DNA from: an uncultured Pelagibacteraceae bacterium
Lineage (GTDB): Bacteria > Pseudomonadota > Alphaproteobacteria > Pelagibacterales > Pelagibacteraceae
Direction of reading: 5' to 3'
DNA length: 64,000 nt
Assembly: GCA_913050185.1 (NCBI GenBank)
Contig: CAJXBA010000002.1
Location: 1 to 64,000, forward strand
The translations under genes were made by a program, and so were the position numbers. Below are positions 43,401-55,372 of this stretch, piece by piece (position 1 is the stretch's first letter; each line of letters starts with the position of its first letter). The notes beneath the pieces are model-generated. The model did not search any database, was not told the origin of the DNA, and worked only from the letters and a program-made list of their open reading frames with translations.

Positions 43401-45033
43401 AGAGATTGCAAAATTACGACACTCTACTCCTGGAGTAACTTTAATATCACCACCACCTCATCATGATATCTATTCAATCGAGGATTTAGCTCAACTTATT
43501 TATGATCTTAAACAGTCGAATCCAAGCGCCAGAGTAGGTGTTAAGTTAGTAGCATCAACAGGAGTTGGAACTATTGCGGCAGGTGTAGCAAAAGCTAAGG
43601 CTGATGTGATTTTAATTTCAGGACATTCAGGTGGTACTGGTGCTAGTCCACAAACCAGTGTGAAATATGTTGGAATACCTTGGGAGATGGGAATTACTGA
43701 AGCAAATCAAGTTTTAACTTTAAATGGACTTAGGCACAAAGTTACTTTGAGAACTGACGGTGGAATAAAAACTGGAAGGGACATAGTCATCGCTGCAATG
43801 ATGGGGGCAGAAGAATTTGGGATTGGAACTACTTCCCTGATAGCAATGGGGTGTATAATGGTTCGTCAATGTCACTCAAATACTTGTCCTGTGGGAGTTT
43901 GTACACAAGATGAAAGTTTAAGAAAAAAATTTACAGGAACCCCAGAAAAAGTCGTGAATTTGTTCACTTTTATTGCTCAAGAAGTTAGAGAAATTTTAGC
44001 AGATCTTGGTTTTAAAACTTTAAACGAAATTATTGGTAGAAATGATCTTTTAAAACAGGTGAGCAGAGGTTCATCAAGTTTGGATGATCTAGATTTGAGT
44101 CCATTGTTAATTCAGGCAGATCCTGGAGAAAATGAAAGATATTGCAAAACTAATTCAATTAATGAAGTTCCATCTTCCCTAGATGAAAAAATTTATGATG
44201 ATATAAAATATTCTTTTGATCAAAACAAAAAAATTGAAGCAAATTATGAGATCAAAAACATACATAGAGCCGTTGGAACTCGATTGTCACATTATATTTA
44301 CAAAAGATTCGGAAAAGAAAAAATTGAAAAAAATTCTATTAAAATAAATTTATCAGGATCGGCTGGCCAATCATTGGGAGCTTTTGGTATTCAAGGTTTA
44401 ATGTTAAATGTTACTGGAGACGCGAATGATTATGTTGGGAAAGGACTTTCGGGAGCAACCATTGTAGTAAAACCTTCTTTAAAAAATAATTTGGTCAGTA
44501 ATGAGAATACTATTATTGGCAATACGGTTCTTTATGGTGCAACTTCGGGAAAGCTTTTTGCATCAGGACAATCAGGAGAAAGATTTGCTGTTAGAAATTC
44601 TGGTGCAGAAGCTGTGATAGAAGGTTGTGACTCAAACGGTTGTGAATATATGACAGGAGGTGTAGTTGTTATTTTGGGTAGCGTAGGTGATAATTTTGCG
44701 GCTGGTATGACCGGAGGTATGGCGTTCGTATACGATTCGAATCAAGAATTTGAAAATTACGTAAATCCGAGTTCAGTGATTTGGCAGACAGTCGAAACTA
44801 ATTATTGGAAAAGCTACTTAAAAGATTTGATCAGTGAACATTTTGAAAAAACTCAATCAAAAGTGGCCAAAAAAGTGTTAGAGAACTTTGATGTTGAGCA
44901 GAAAAATTTTGTTCAGATCTGCCCAAAAGAAATGTTAGACAAATTGTCAAATCCTATATCCTTAAAAAACAAAGATTCCAAAAGCCATTTAATAAAAAAT
45001 AACCTAGGAACGATAAGAAATCATATTGTTTAA
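40492..45033 (+). CDS. gltB: Glutamate synthase large subunit
   Basis: HDACGVGLV, GHSGGTGASPQTSVKYVGIPWEMG, CHSNTCPVGVCTQD. Confidence 0.97.
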   Translation: MNLYNKNLKKLIEGNVYNPNFEHDACGVGLVVSTEGKRSRKVVEFGIEALKAVWHRGAVDADGKTGDGAGIHIEISDNFFKERIENAGRRHEEGTICVGMIFLPRNDYASQEKCKTLIENELLNKNYYIYRWRQVPVNTSVLGVKAENNRPEIVQVIFKSNIENLADEDLERDLFVIRKRIEKQSSILKLKDFYICSFSCRSIIYKGMFLAESLSKFYPDLMDKKFISRFAIFHQRYSTNTFPSWDLAQPFRMLAHNGEINTLKGNINWMKIHEQDMSSKFFNDIESLKPVIAEGNSDSAALDNVFELLVRSGKSALLTKLMLIPDAWSKRRKTVSKTHQQLFNFLNSTIEPWDGPAAISATDGKWIIAAEDRNGLRPLRYTVSSDKFLFAGSETGMVSIPQEKIISKGRLGPGQIIAVDLDKGKVYDSKSIKNKVSKIYKRYNKQIVDLDKKFCVSKEKFVYSNNELRRRQYLAGISIEDLEFILHPMVEDSKEAVGSMGDDTPIAVLSDRYRPLSHFFRQNFSQVTNPPIDSLRENEVMSLRTRFGNLGNILDFENLTEDDIYVLESPILSNAQSEKFIDFFKKSVKVLDCTFNIQGDLKERLDQLRLEAEIAVREGLKHLILSDKKIGEKEAPIPMVLAIGAINSRLIELGIRSFASINVQTGEALDTHSFAVLLGVGATTINPYIAIDSIHQRHEKKLFENLSFEECVHRYVKSVDNGLLKIMSKMGISILSAYRGGCNFEAIGLSRSVVAEYFPEMISRISGIGYFGIEKKIKKLHKKTFQKNISILPIGGIYKYRKNGETHQFQGQLIHTLQHAVTTNSYAAYKKYTEGIYNLPTINLRDLLEFKKLKNPINVEEVESVDNLRKRFGSGSMSHGALSSEAHKTLAIGMNRIGAASCSGEGGEDSKRFAKMKNGDSSNSKIKQIASARFGVTIEYLNNCDEIEIKIAQGAKPGEGGQLPGFKVSKEIAKLRHSTPGVTLISPPPHHDIYSIEDLAQLIYDLKQSNPSARVGVKLVASTGVGTIAAGVAKAKADVILISGHSGGTGASPQTSVKYVGIPWEMGITEANQVLTLNGLRHKVTLRTDGGIKTGRDIVIAAMMGAEEFGIGTTSLIAMGCIMVRQCHSNTCPVGVCTQDESLRKKFTGTPEKVVNLFTFIAQEVREILADLGFKTLNEIIGRNDLLKQVSRGSSSLDDLDLSPLLIQADPGENERYCKTNSINEVPSSLDEKIYDDIKYSFDQNKKIEANYEIKNIHRAVGTRLSHYIYKRFGKEKIEKNSIKINLSGSAGQSLGAFGIQGLMLNVTGDANDYVGKGLSGATIVVKPSLKNNLVSNENTIIGNTVLYGATSGKLFASGQSGERFAVRNSGAEAVIEGCDSNGCEYMTGGVVVILGSVGDNFAAGMTGGMAFVYDSNQEFENYVNPSSVIWQTVETNYWKSYLKDLISEHFEKTQSKVAKKVLENFDVEQKNFVQICPKEMLDKLSNPISLKNKDSKSHLIKNNLGTIRNHIV

Positions 45034-45768
45034 TTCTTTACATATTTTCTTTAAATCATCTTTTCTGGATAAACTATGATCGCCATATTTAATTTTAATT
45101 AACTTTTTTCTCGATTTTTTAAAAATTTTAAAAATTTTTTTAGAAAATTTTAATGGTACAACCTCATCATTTAGTCCATGAAATAAAGTTATTGGTATTT
45201 TCGCATGAATTTCTTTATTCAGTATTTTGTTCTTTCTTCCATCTATAATCAGTTGTTTAGTTAGGGGGTAAGTAAAATCGCCATGTTCAAGATGATAGAT
45301 TTTTTTAGCCATAATTATTTTTTTTATTTTTTTGTTAAATTTTTTCCACATTAATTCTTCTAGAAACTCTGGAGCGGAAGATATACCAAGAAAACCTCTA
45401 ATTTGTTTCTTAAAATCTGAAAATAAATTAAGCGCTATCCAACTACCCATACTTGAACCTACAAAAATTAAATTATTGTTTTTTTTGATTGTTGCTTTAA
45501 TTATTTGTTTTGCGTCATTTGACCATTTAGAAATATTTCCACTTGTAAATTTACCCTTAGATTTTCCATGTCCCGAATATTCGAATTTAAGAAAGTTTAA
45601 TTTCCGTTTTGCGCAAAACTTCTGAATGGCAACAGGTTTTTTTCCTATCATATCACTCATAAACCCATGGAAAAAAACTACTGTAATTTGGCTTTTTTTA
45701 TTTAAAAATAAATATTTTATTTTTCTTTTGCTTGGAAGTAAAAAAAATTTAGATTTTTTGTAGCTCAT
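45004..45768 (-). CDS. Alpha/beta hydrolase
   Basis: FFHGFMSDM, FVGSSMGSWIAL, LFHGLNDEVVP. Confidence 0.88.
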   Translation of the reverse strand: MSYKKSKFFLLPSKRKIKYLFLNKKSQITVVFFHGFMSDMIGKKPVAIQKFCAKRKLNFLKFEYSGHGKSKGKFTSGNISKWSNDAKQIIKATIKKNNNLIFVGSSMGSWIALNLFSDFKKQIRGFLGISSAPEFLEELMWKKFNKKIKKIIMAKKIYHLEHGDFTYPLTKQLIIDGRKNKILNKEIHAKIPITLFHGLNDEVVPLKFSKKIFKIFKKSRKKLIKIKYGDHSLSRKDDLKKICKELNNMISYRS

Positions 45769-45794
45769 TTGACATATTATAATATTTTATAATT

Positions 45795-46964
45795 ATGAAA
45801 ATTAAAATGAAAGTTTTGCAAGTCATACCTAGATTAGGTTATGGGGGAACTGAAACAGGATGTTATGATTTGGCGCATTTTTTAGCTGAAGAAAATTGTA
45901 AATCTTTTATTGTCACAAGCGGGGGAGAATTACTTAAATATATTAAGAAAAAAAGTGTAAAAGTATTCAGATTGCCAGTTCATTCAAAAAACCCTATTTT
46001 AATTTTTTTTAACTCACTAATAATTTCACTAATAATAATTCTTTATAACATAAATATTGTTCATGCCAGAAGTCGTGCGCCAGCATGGTCTTGTTTTATA
46101 GCTACAAAACTTACAATGAGAAAGTTCGTAACTACATTTCATGGAACATATAATTTTAACAACAAATTTAAGAAATTTTATAATTCTGTGATGGTAAGGT
46201 CTCATCTGGTTATTGGAGGTTCCAATTTTATTTTTTCCCATATTAACTCAAACTACGGAAATTTTTTTAGAGGCAGCAGAAGAAAACTTTTGGTAATTTT
46301 TCGAGGAATTAACATAAATTATTTTCATTCCAGTAGGATTCCAATTTCAAAAATTGATAATTTTTCTAAGAAACATAATATAGATCGAAACCAATTTATT
46401 ATTTTAATGCCGGGTAGATTAACCAATTGGAAAGGTCAAAAATTGTTTATAGAATCTCTTAAGCTTGTTTTGAATCATGAGAATTCAAGTATGCAGTCCT
46501 TTCAGGCGATTATTCTTGGAGACGAACAAGGGAGAAGTGTATACAAAAAACAGCTTATTGATTTAGTGCAACAAAATAGACTAGGTAAATTTGTTAAGTT
46601 TATTAGTCATTGCGATGAAATGCCCATCGCGTATGGTATTTCTAATTTAGTCTGCTCGTGCTCAATCGAACCCGAGGCATTTGGGCGTGTTGCTGTTGAA
46701 GCTCAATCAATGGAAGTTCCAATCATCGCAAGCGATATAGGAGGCTCAACAGAGACGATAATTAAAGATAAAACAGGTTTTTTATTTAAAAGTGGCGATG
46801 TAAATAATTTGGCCAATACCATACTCATGGTTATGCAAAAAGATTATAATTCGTTGAAATCTATCGGATCGGAAGGTAGAAAAAATGTATTAAAAAAATT
46901 TGATGTTGATAAAATGTGTCGTACTACCTTTACTGAATATAAAAAATTGATAGAGCTATCTTAA
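45795..46964 (+). CDS. Glycosyltransferase family 4
   Basis: LQVIPRLGYGGTETGCYDLA, MPGRLTNWKGQ, EPEAFGRVAVEAQSMEVPIIASDIGGSTETI. Confidence 0.93.
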   Translation: MKIKMKVLQVIPRLGYGGTETGCYDLAHFLAEENCKSFIVTSGGELLKYIKKKSVKVFRLPVHSKNPILIFFNSLIISLIIILYNINIVHARSRAPAWSCFIATKLTMRKFVTTFHGTYNFNNKFKKFYNSVMVRSHLVIGGSNFIFSHINSNYGNFFRGSRRKLLVIFRGININYFHSSRIPISKIDNFSKKHNIDRNQFIILMPGRLTNWKGQKLFIESLKLVLNHENSSMQSFQAIILGDEQGRSVYKKQLIDLVQQNRLGKFVKFISHCDEMPIAYGISNLVCSCSIEPEAFGRVAVEAQSMEVPIIASDIGGSTETIIKDKTGFLFKSGDVNNLANTILMVMQKDYNSLKSIGSEGRKNVLKKFDVDKMCRTTFTEYKKLIELS

Positions 46965-46967
46965 AAT

Positions 46968-48878
46968 ATGCCAGATATTAAATTACCAAATGGTAATAAA
47001 ATTCCGTTTATTAAATATATTGATGGTTTTGAAATAGCAAAAAAAATTAGCAAAACATTAGCTAAGGAAGCCCGCGTCATGAGTGTTAACGGAGAGCTCA
47101 AGGATTTAAGCTTTTCTATCGATAAAAATGCCCAAGTTAAAATAATTACTTTTAGGGATAAAGAAGGACTGGAAGTAGTTAGACATGATGCAGCCCATAT
47201 TTTAGCAATGGCAGTACAGGAATTATTTCCAAAAACCCAGGTAACAATTGGTCCAGTCATCGAGAATGGTTTTTATTATGATTTTTCTAGAAAAGAACCA
47301 TTCACAAATGATGATCTCAAAAAAATAGAAAATAAAATGGGAGAAATAGTTGATCGTGACGAACCAACAAAAAGAGAGGTGTGGAAAAGAGATGAAGCAA
47401 TCGATCATTTCAAAAGAATAGGCGAACATTACAAAGCCAAAATAATAGAAGATATTCCTAAGAACGAAGAAGTTTCTATTTATCGTCATGGTAAATGGCA
47501 TGACTTATGTAAGGGTCCGCATCTATCCTCTACAGGAAAAATTGGCAAGGCGTTTAAACTTACAAAAGTGTCAGGGGCATACTGGAGGGGTGATTCAAAT
47601 AATGAAATGTTACAAAGAATATACGGAACTTGCTGGTTGAACAAAAAAGAACTTGATGAATATCTTTTAAAAATAGCAGAAGCTGAAAAAAGGGATCATA
47701 GAAAATTAGGAAAAGAGATGGATTTATTTCATTTTAGAGAAGAAAGCCCTGGAGCAGTGTTTTGGCATCATAAAGGATGGACCTTATTTCAAAATCTTAT
47801 TGATTACATGAGACTAAAACAAAGAAAAGCAGGCTATAAAGAAATTAATACCCCAGAAATGCTGGACAAAACTCTATGGGAACGATCTGGTCACTGGGAA
47901 AAATTTGGTGAACATATGTTTACTTCTGAAACTCCCGATGAAAAAATTTTTGCAATTAAACCAATGAATTGCCCAGGATGCGTGCAAGTATTTAATCAAG
48001 GACTTAAAAGTTATAGAGATCTTCCTCTTAAACTTTCCGAATTTGGAAAAGTTCACAGATACGAACCGTCAGGAGCTTTGCATGGATTGTTAAGAGTTAG
48101 AGCCTTTACGCAAGATGATGCACATATTTTTTGTACAGAAGATCAAATTACAAATGAATGTTTAAGCGTAACGAATTTGATATTAGAGATTTATAAGGAC
48201 CTAGGTTTTGAAAATGTATTACTACAACTTTCTGACAGACCAAAAAAAAGAGTAGGTGATGATAAAATTTGGGATAAAGCAGAATCCGCGTTATTAGAAG
48301 CAATAAAACAATCGAAATTAAAATATGAAATCAATAAGGGAGAAGGTGCATTTTACGGTCCCAAGATAGATTTTATTCTAAAAGATTCTATTGATCGGGA
48401 TTGGCAGTGTGGAACATTACAAGTAGATTTAAATCTTCCTTCAAGACTTGGTGCGTCATATATTGATAACACTGGATCAAAAAAGATTCCCGTAATGTTA
48501 CATAGAGCGTTATTTGGATCCTTAGAAAGATTCATAGGGATTTTAATTGAACATTATGCAGGAAAATTACCTTTTTGGTTAGCTCCTTTAAAAGCAATTG
48601 TTCTTCCAATTACATCTGAATATGACAATTATGCAAAAAAGGTATTTGAAGAATTTATGAAAGTAGGTATAAACACTGAAGTGGATTTAAAAAATCAAAA
48701 GATAAATTATAAAATTAGAGAACATTCGTTATCAAAAGTACCGTTGTTACTGATATGTGGAAAAAAAGAGTTTGATGAAAACAGTATTACTATAAGGAGA
48801 TTAGGATCTGAACAACAAGAAACTCTACCACTTGATAAGGCAATTAAAAAAATATATCAAAAAATAAAATTTCTATAA
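46968..48878 (+). CDS. thrS: Threonyl-tRNA synthetase
   Basis: HDAAHILAMAVQELFP, MNCPGCVQVFNQGLKSYRDLPLKLSEFGKVHRYEPSGALHGLLRVRAFTQDDAHIF. Confidence 0.98.
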   Translation: MPDIKLPNGNKIPFIKYIDGFEIAKKISKTLAKEARVMSVNGELKDLSFSIDKNAQVKIITFRDKEGLEVVRHDAAHILAMAVQELFPKTQVTIGPVIENGFYYDFSRKEPFTNDDLKKIENKMGEIVDRDEPTKREVWKRDEAIDHFKRIGEHYKAKIIEDIPKNEEVSIYRHGKWHDLCKGPHLSSTGKIGKAFKLTKVSGAYWRGDSNNEMLQRIYGTCWLNKKELDEYLLKIAEAEKRDHRKLGKEMDLFHFREESPGAVFWHHKGWTLFQNLIDYMRLKQRKAGYKEINTPEMLDKTLWERSGHWEKFGEHMFTSETPDEKIFAIKPMNCPGCVQVFNQGLKSYRDLPLKLSEFGKVHRYEPSGALHGLLRVRAFTQDDAHIFCTEDQITNECLSVTNLILEIYKDLGFENVLLQLSDRPKKRVGDDKIWDKAESALLEAIKQSKLKYEINKGEGAFYGPKIDFILKDSIDRDWQCGTLQVDLNLPSRLGASYIDNTGSKKIPVMLHRALFGSLERFIGILIEHYAGKLPFWLAPLKAIVLPITSEYDNYAKKVFEEFMKVGINTEVDLKNQKINYKIREHSLSKVPLLLICGKKEFDENSITIRRLGSEQQETLPLDKAIKKIYQKIKFL

Positions 48879-48883
48879 ACTAA

Positions 48884-49429
48884 GTGCCATTTCCAAAAAA
48901 ACATTATTTCAAGAGAAGAACTAAACCAAAAGGTCCCCGGATAAACAATAGAATCCGCGCATTAGAGGTCCAAGTTATAGGTAGCGATAAGAAAAATCTA
49001 GGTACATTACCAACCAGGAAAGCGGTGGAGATGGCACAACAGGAAGGACTGGATTTAATCGAAATTTCTCCAAATGCCAATCCTCCAGTTTGTAAGATAA
49101 CTGACTTTGGAAAATATAGATACGATTTACAAAAAAAAGCAAGCAAATCTAAGAAAAAACAGAAAGTTGTTAATTTAAAAGAAATTAAACTCAGACCAGT
49201 TACCGAAATTCATGATTATAATTTTAAACTTAAAAACGCAAAAAGATTTTTGGAAAAAGGAGATAAAGTTAAATTCACAATACAATTTAAGGGAAGGGAA
49301 ATGCAACATTCACATCTGGGCAAAGAATTAATAGATCAAATTATTAATGACATGACGGGCGTTGGAAAAGTTGAGATTGAGCCAAAGTTCGAAGGAAGGC
49401 AGATTATAACGATAATCCAACCTCTATAA
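48884..49429 (+). CDS. infC: Translation initiation factor IF-3 (GTG start)
   Basis: NNRIRALEVQVIGSDKKNLGTLPTRKAVEMAQQEGLDLIEISPNANPPVCKI. Confidence 0.96.
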   Translation: MPFPKKHYFKRRTKPKGPRINNRIRALEVQVIGSDKKNLGTLPTRKAVEMAQQEGLDLIEISPNANPPVCKITDFGKYRYDLQKKASKSKKKQKVVNLKEIKLRPVTEIHDYNFKLKNAKRFLEKGDKVKFTIQFKGREMQHSHLGKELIDQIINDMTGVGKVEIEPKFEGRQIITIIQPL

Positions 49430-49476
49430 TTTTATTGTAAACTAAATATAAAATTTGTATAAACTGCGTTCATTTT

Positions 49477-49683
49477 ATGCCAAAATTAAAAACTAAAAGT
49501 TCAGCAAAAAAAAGATTTAGATTAACTGCAAAAGGTAAAGTAAAGATGCCTCAGGCGGGGAAAAGGCATGGTATGATCAAAAGGACAAATTCACAAATAA
49601 GAAAGCAGAGAGGCACAACAATTATGACTAAACAAGATTCGAAAATTGTTAAATCATATATGCCTTACAGTTTGCGAGGTTAA
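49477..49683 (+). CDS. rpmI: 50S ribosomal protein L35
   Basis: [23 protein letters not shown]. Confidence 0.97.
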   Translation: MPKLKTKSSAKKRFRLTAKGKVKMPQAGKRHGMIKRTNSQIRKQRGTTIMTKQDSKIVKSYMPYSLRG

Positions 49684-49684
49684 A

Positions 49685-50041
49685 ATGGCAAGAACAAAAA
49701 GAGGAGTCACAAGTCACGCTAGGCATAAAAAGATTTTAAAACAAGTTAAAGGTCAATACGGCAGAAGAAAAAACACAATTCGCGTTGCAAAACAGGCCTT
49801 AGAAAAGGCGATGCAATATGCGTATAGAGATAGAAGAGCGAAAAAAAGAGAATTTAGATCATTATGGATACAGAGAATAAATGCTGGTGTTAGAGCAGAA
49901 GGTATAACCTACTCTAAGTTTATAAATGGACTAAATAAGTCAGGAATTAAGCTAGATAGGAAAGTATTGGCTGATATTGCTTATAATAACCCAGAAGTAT
50001 TTAAATCTATTGTAAAAAAAGTGCAATCCTCCCTTAACTAA
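49685..50041 (+). CDS. rplT: 50S ribosomal protein L20
   Basis: [38 protein letters not shown]; internal ATG of the listed ORF. Confidence 0.97.
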   Translation: MARTKRGVTSHARHKKILKQVKGQYGRRKNTIRVAKQALEKAMQYAYRDRRAKKREFRSLWIQRINAGVRAEGITYSKFINGLNKSGIKLDRKVLADIAYNNPEVFKSIVKKVQSSLN

Positions 50042-50095
50042 GGGATACATTTCTATTATCTTTGTCAAAGCAGAGAATCATAAAAAAGTTTTGAT

Positions 50096-51163
50096 ATGAA
50101 GAATTTAAATCAAATTGAATCAGAAATATTAAATAAAATAGAAAACGCAAAAAATCGTAATACCCACGATATAATTAAAAGTGAAATTTTTGGCAAAAAG
50201 GGAATTATTACAGAGCTTTTTAAAAAAATTGGAAGTCTAGGTCAAAACGAAAGAAAAGAATACGCTTCAAGACTTAATTCTTTGAAATCAAAATTGATAG
50301 AAATTCTTGAAAAAAAACTTACTGATTTTGATCATTCAGAAATAAATAAAAAACTGAAAAATGAAAAAATAGATATAACTTTACCAGGAAGAACCTATTT
50401 TGCTGGAAAAATTCATCCAGTTTCACAAGTTATAGATGAAGTAACTTCCATTTTTTCAGAAATTGGTTTCTCCGTTGAAGAAGGACCCGACGTAGAAAAC
50501 GAATATTATAATTTTTCTGCACTCAATACACCCGAGGATCATCCAGCAAAAGATATGCACGATACTTTCTATCTTGAATATTCCAAAGATTTGCTTTTAC
50601 GGACTCATACATCTCCGGTTCAAATTAGAACGATGTTAAAAGGTAAGCCACCATTTAAAATAATTGCTCCTGGAAGAACCTATAGACATGATAGTGATCA
50701 AACACACTCACCCATGTTTCATCAATTGGAGGGTTTACATATAGATAAAAACGTTAATATGGGTCATCTTAAAGGCTGCTTATACTATTTTGTTAAGAAG
50801 TTTTTTGAAGTTGAAAAAGTAAAGATAAGGTTTAGACCTAGCCATTTTCCTTTTACTGAGCCTTCAGCAGAAGTAGATATTGGATATAAAATTCAAGATG
50901 GAAAAATTAAGATTGGCGAAGGTGACAAGTGGTTAGAAATACTTGGTTGTGGAATGGTACATCCCAACGTCCTAAAAAACGCAAAAGTAAATTCAAAACA
51001 ATACCAAGGGTATGCTTTCGGTGTAGGAATTGATCGATTAGCTATGTTAAAATATGGAATCAATGATCTTAGAGCTTTTTTTGAAAGTGATATTAGATGG
51101 TTGGAGTTTTACGGATTTGATCCACTTGATGTTCCAACAAATTATAGGGGTTTAAGCAGATGA
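50096..51163 (+). CDS. pheS: Phenylalanyl-tRNA synthetase alpha subunit
   Basis: [35 protein letters not shown]. Confidence 0.97.
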   Translation: MKNLNQIESEILNKIENAKNRNTHDIIKSEIFGKKGIITELFKKIGSLGQNERKEYASRLNSLKSKLIEILEKKLTDFDHSEINKKLKNEKIDITLPGRTYFAGKIHPVSQVIDEVTSIFSEIGFSVEEGPDVENEYYNFSALNTPEDHPAKDMHDTFYLEYSKDLLLRTHTSPVQIRTMLKGKPPFKIIAPGRTYRHDSDQTHSPMFHQLEGLHIDKNVNMGHLKGCLYYFVKKFFEVEKVKIRFRPSHFPFTEPSAEVDIGYKIQDGKIKIGEGDKWLEILGCGMVHPNVLKNAKVNSKQYQGYAFGVGIDRLAMLKYGINDLRAFFESDIRWLEFYGFDPLDVPTNYRGLSR

Positions 51164-53562
51164 TCACTTCATTATTATGGCTAAAAAATCATCTAACTAC
51201 TAAAGCAAACTTAAATCAAGTAGCAGAACGTTTAACTGAAATTGGGCTGGAGGTAGAGAATATAAAATCATCAAATGATAATTTAGATAATTTTGTTGTT
51301 TGTAAAATAGTAAAATCTCAAAAACATCCTAATGCAGACAAACTAAAGCTTTGTGATGTTGATATAGGTTCTGGAAACTTAGTCAAAGTTGTTTGTGGAG
51401 CTCAAAATGCTAGAGATGGACTATTCGCGGTCTATGCTCCTCCTGGTACAGTTATTCCAAAAACCAATATGAAATTGAAAATAGCTAAAATAAGAGAAAT
51501 AGAATCTCATGGAATGCTTTGCTCAGGTTATGAACTTGAAGAATCTTCAGATAAAGAAGGAATTGTTGAATTAAATAAAAAAGAAAAAAATATCGGAGAA
51601 AAATATTTTAAAAACACTGGGGAAAAAACCATGGATATTGCTATTACTCCGAATAGACCTGACTGTTTGGGCGTTAGAGGTATTGCCAGAGATTTGGCAT
51701 CCTCTGGCTTAGGTCAGTTAAAAAAACAACCTTCAATTAAAATAAATCAAAAATTCAAAAACCCAATTAAAGTTTCAATAAAAAAAGAAAAAGGTCAGGG
51801 TTGTAGTGTTTTTGGAAGCGTATATATTAAAAATGTTCAAAATAAAGAAAGTCCGGATTGGCTTAAAAAAAGGATTACATCTTTAGGTCTGAAACCTATT
51901 TCTGCAATTGTAGATGCAACCAATTATGTAATGTTTGATTTAAATAGACCTTTGCATGCTTATGATGCTGATAAGATTGATCAAGAAATTATTGTTAGAA
52001 ACTCAAAAAAAGGAGAGTCTTTTGAAGCTTTAGATAATAAAAAATATGTACTTCAAAACAATATGTGCACAATAAGTGACAAATCAGGTGTTTTAGGTCT
52101 TGGGGGAATTATTGGAGGAACTAGATCTGGCACAGAATTTTCTACAAAAAATGTATTATTGGAATCTGCATACTTTTTTCCATCACTAATCAGAAAAACT
52201 GCCAAAGTATTAAATATTGATACTGATGCGAAATATAGGTTTGAAAGAGGCATAGATCCCGATTCTATAAAACTAGGTTTAGAACTAGGAATGTGCATGA
52301 TACTGGACTTGTGTGGCGGCAAGGCAAGCAAGCTTTCAATTGCAGGAAAAATAAAAGATGAAAGAAAAGTAATCGATTTAGAACCTGAAAAGTTTTCAAA
52401 AGTTATTGGATTTTCAATTACAAACGCAGAAATCAAAAAAATTTTATCCTCGTTAGGATGTTCTTTAAGAATGAGTGGAAAAAAAATGAAGGTTTTGCCA
52501 CCTACTTGGAGACCAGATATTAAGGAAGATATAGACCTTATAGAGGAGTTAACAAGAATTAAAGGTTACAACAAAGTGCCTTTAATAGACCCAGAAAAAG
52601 AAAATATTAAAGACACCTTGAATTATAGGCAAAAGCTTTTTCATTTTGCCCAAAGATCAGTAGCTTCAAAGGGTTATACCGAAGCGATTACCTGGTCATT
52701 TACAGATTCAAAAACAGATACTTTGTTTTCAGAATTAAAAAGTGAAATTAAATTATCTAATCCAATTTCTTCTGATTTAGATGTTCTAAGATCATCTCTT
52801 TATTCAAATTTAATTATTAGTGCTAAAAAAAATATTCATAGAAATTTTGAAGATCTAATGTTGTTTGAAATAGGACCGGTTTTTAAAGGTAGCAAGCCTG
52901 GAGAACAATTAGCAATGATTGGTGCAATTAAAACAGGAAAATATTCCAGAAAAAATTGGATAGAAAAGGAAAGAAATTTTGATGTTTTTGACGTAAAAAA
53001 TGATGCTCTAAGAACTTTAAATGAAGTTGGTATTGACAGTTCTAAGGTAACGGTGAGCAATAAAACAAAAAAATGGTATCATCCAGGAAGATCTGGTCTC
53101 ATATCATTGGGTTCATCTAACGGTCCGGAACTAGCATATTTTGGGGAAATTCATCCATCTATTATTAAAAAGTTAGATCTAAGAACTGATAACGTTTTAG
53201 GTTTTGAAATATTTTTGGACAATATACCCGAGTTAAGAAAGAAAATAAGAGAAGCAAAACCTCAATTTGTTGTTTCTGACTACCAAAAAGTAATTAGGGA
53301 TTTTGCTTTTGTTATTGATGAAAAATATAGCTCCGGTGAAATTATTGGTTTGGTTAAAAAAATTGATAAAGAATTAATTAAAGATGTAAAAATTTTTGAT
53401 GTTTATCAAGGGAGTAATATTATTTCTGGAAAAAAATCTATTGCTTTTAATGTAACTTTAGAACCTAAAGACAAAACTTTGAGTGAGAAAGATATCGATC
53501 AAATAAGTACGAAAATTATATCAACAGTCCAAGAAACAACAGGCGCAACACTAAGATCCTAA
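51160..53562 (+). CDS. pheT: Phenylalanyl-tRNA synthetase beta subunit
   Basis: [42 protein letters not shown]. Confidence 0.97.
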   Translation: MITSLLWLKNHLTTKANLNQVAERLTEIGLEVENIKSSNDNLDNFVVCKIVKSQKHPNADKLKLCDVDIGSGNLVKVVCGAQNARDGLFAVYAPPGTVIPKTNMKLKIAKIREIESHGMLCSGYELEESSDKEGIVELNKKEKNIGEKYFKNTGEKTMDIAITPNRPDCLGVRGIARDLASSGLGQLKKQPSIKINQKFKNPIKVSIKKEKGQGCSVFGSVYIKNVQNKESPDWLKKRITSLGLKPISAIVDATNYVMFDLNRPLHAYDADKIDQEIIVRNSKKGESFEALDNKKYVLQNNMCTISDKSGVLGLGGIIGGTRSGTEFSTKNVLLESAYFFPSLIRKTAKVLNIDTDAKYRFERGIDPDSIKLGLELGMCMILDLCGGKASKLSIAGKIKDERKVIDLEPEKFSKVIGFSITNAEIKKILSSLGCSLRMSGKKMKVLPPTWRPDIKEDIDLIEELTRIKGYNKVPLIDPEKENIKDTLNYRQKLFHFAQRSVASKGYTEAITWSFTDSKTDTLFSELKSEIKLSNPISSDLDVLRSSLYSNLIISAKKNIHRNFEDLMLFEIGPVFKGSKPGEQLAMIGAIKTGKYSRKNWIEKERNFDVFDVKNDALRTLNEVGIDSSKVTVSNKTKKWYHPGRSGLISLGSSNGPELAYFGEIHPSIIKKLDLRTDNVLGFEIFLDNIPELRKKIREAKPQFVVSDYQKVIRDFAFVIDEKYSSGEIIGLVKKIDKELIKDVKIFDVYQGSNIISGKKSIAFNVTLEPKDKTLSEKDIDQISTKIISTVQETTGATLRS

Positions 53563-55370
53563 TGTCAACGAATGAAGCTATTCGCAATTTTTCAATAATT
53601 GCACACATCGATCACGGTAAGTCTACTTTAGCAGATAGATTGATACATAAATGTGGAGGTCTAACTGATAGAGAAATGAAAGAGCAAGTTCTTGATTCAA
53701 TGGATATTGAGAGAGAAAGAGGAATTACTATAAAGGCTCAAACTGTACGTTTAAATTATAAGGCTAAAGATGGAAAAGACTATGTTTTAAATATTATTGA
53801 TACCCCAGGCCACGTAGATTTTAGTTATGAAGTGAGCAGATCATTATCTGCATGTGAGGGATCAATCTTAATTGTTGATAGTTCACAAGGTGTAGAAGCT
53901 CAAACTTTAGCAAATGTTTATCAAGCTCTAAACAACAATCATGAAATTATACCAATTTTAAACAAAATTGATTTGCCGGCCTCAGATACGGAAAAAGTTA
54001 AAAAACAAATAGAAGATGTAATTGGAATTGATACTAAATATTCGATTAATTGTTCAGGTAAAACCGGTGAAGGAGTTGAAGAGATTTTAGAATCAATAAT
54101 TAAAATTTTGCCTTCTCCCAAGGGAAATGTCAAAGGTCCATTAAAATCACTACTAGTAGATAGTTGGTATGATAGTTATTTAGGAGTTGTTATTTTGGTT
54201 AGGGTAATTGACGGAAGTTTAGAAAGAGGAATGCAAGTTAAAATGATGTCAAATAACAACAAATATATTGTAGAAAAAGTCGGTGTATTTACACCCAAAC
54301 CAAAAAATGTTGATAAGATTTCATCCGGGGAAATTGGTTTTATCATTACTGGAATAAAAAATTTGTCTGACACAAAAGTAGGCGATACAATATGTGATCC
54401 ATCTGATCCCATAGACAGACCTTTGTCGGGATTTAAACCAAGTAAGCCTGTTGTATTTTGTGGCATATTTCCTGTTGATAATTCAGAATATCAAAAAATG
54501 AAAGATGGATTAGCAAAATTGAAGTTAAACGATTCAAGTTTTTCTTACGAACCAGAATCTTCAAGTGCACTTGGCCTCGGTTTCAGATGTGGGTTTTTAG
54601 GATTGCTTCACTTGGAAATTATAACCCAAAGATTAGAAAGAGAATTTGATGTTAATTTAATTACTACAACTCCAGGAGTAATATATAAATTAAATAAAAT
54701 AGATGGCTCCATCGAAGAGTTGCAAAATCCAACAGACATGCCTAATCTAACTCAAATTGCATCTATAGAAGAACCTTGGATTAAAGCTACAATTATTACG
54801 CCAGATGATTACCTGGGAGCAATTATAAAAATTTGTCAAGACAAAAGGGGAAAACAAAATAATATAACTTACTCAGGTAATCGTGCAGTATTAATTTATG
54901 AATTACCTTTAAATGAGGTTGTCTTCGATTTTTACGATCGTCTTAAATCTATTTCAAGCGGTTATGCTAGTTTCGATTATGAAATTACAGATTATAAAGA
55001 AGGCAATTTGGTTAAGATGGGAATTTTAGTAAATGCTGAGTTTGTTGATTCCCTATCAATGATTATTCATAAAGATTTTGCTCATACTCAAGGAAGGTTG
55101 GTTTGTGAAAAATTAAAAAAACTAATTCCAAGACATAATTTTCAAATTCCTATCCAAGCTGCTATTGGTGGCAAAATAATAGCACGTGAAACTATCAAAG
55201 GATTTAGAAAAGATGTGCTTAGCAAAATTCATGGAGGCGGTGCACGAGATAGAAAAAGAAAACTTTTAGACAAACAAAAAAAGGGAAAATCGAGATCTAA
55301 ACAATTTGGAAAAGTTGAAATTCCTCAAGAAGCTTTTATCGGAGTTTTGAAAATAAATAAGGATGCTTAA
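53562..55370 (+). CDS. lepA: Elongation factor 4 (LepA)
   Basis: [41 protein letters not shown]. Confidence 0.98.
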   Translation: MSTNEAIRNFSIIAHIDHGKSTLADRLIHKCGGLTDREMKEQVLDSMDIERERGITIKAQTVRLNYKAKDGKDYVLNIIDTPGHVDFSYEVSRSLSACEGSILIVDSSQGVEAQTLANVYQALNNNHEIIPILNKIDLPASDTEKVKKQIEDVIGIDTKYSINCSGKTGEGVEEILESIIKILPSPKGNVKGPLKSLLVDSWYDSYLGVVILVRVIDGSLERGMQVKMMSNNNKYIVEKVGVFTPKPKNVDKISSGEIGFIITGIKNLSDTKVGDTICDPSDPIDRPLSGFKPSKPVVFCGIFPVDNSEYQKMKDGLAKLKLNDSSFSYEPESSSALGLGFRCGFLGLLHLEIITQRLEREFDVNLITTTPGVIYKLNKIDGSIEELQNPTDMPNLTQIASIEEPWIKATIITPDDYLGAIIKICQDKRGKQNNITYSGNRAVLIYELPLNEVVFDFYDRLKSISSGYASFDYEITDYKEGNLVKMGILVNAEFVDSLSMIIHKDFAHTQGRLVCEKLKKLIPRHNFQIPIQAAIGGKIIARETIKGFRKDVLSKIHGGGARDRKRKLLDKQKKGKSRSKQFGKVEIPQEAFIGVLKINKDA

Positions 55371-55372
55371 AC

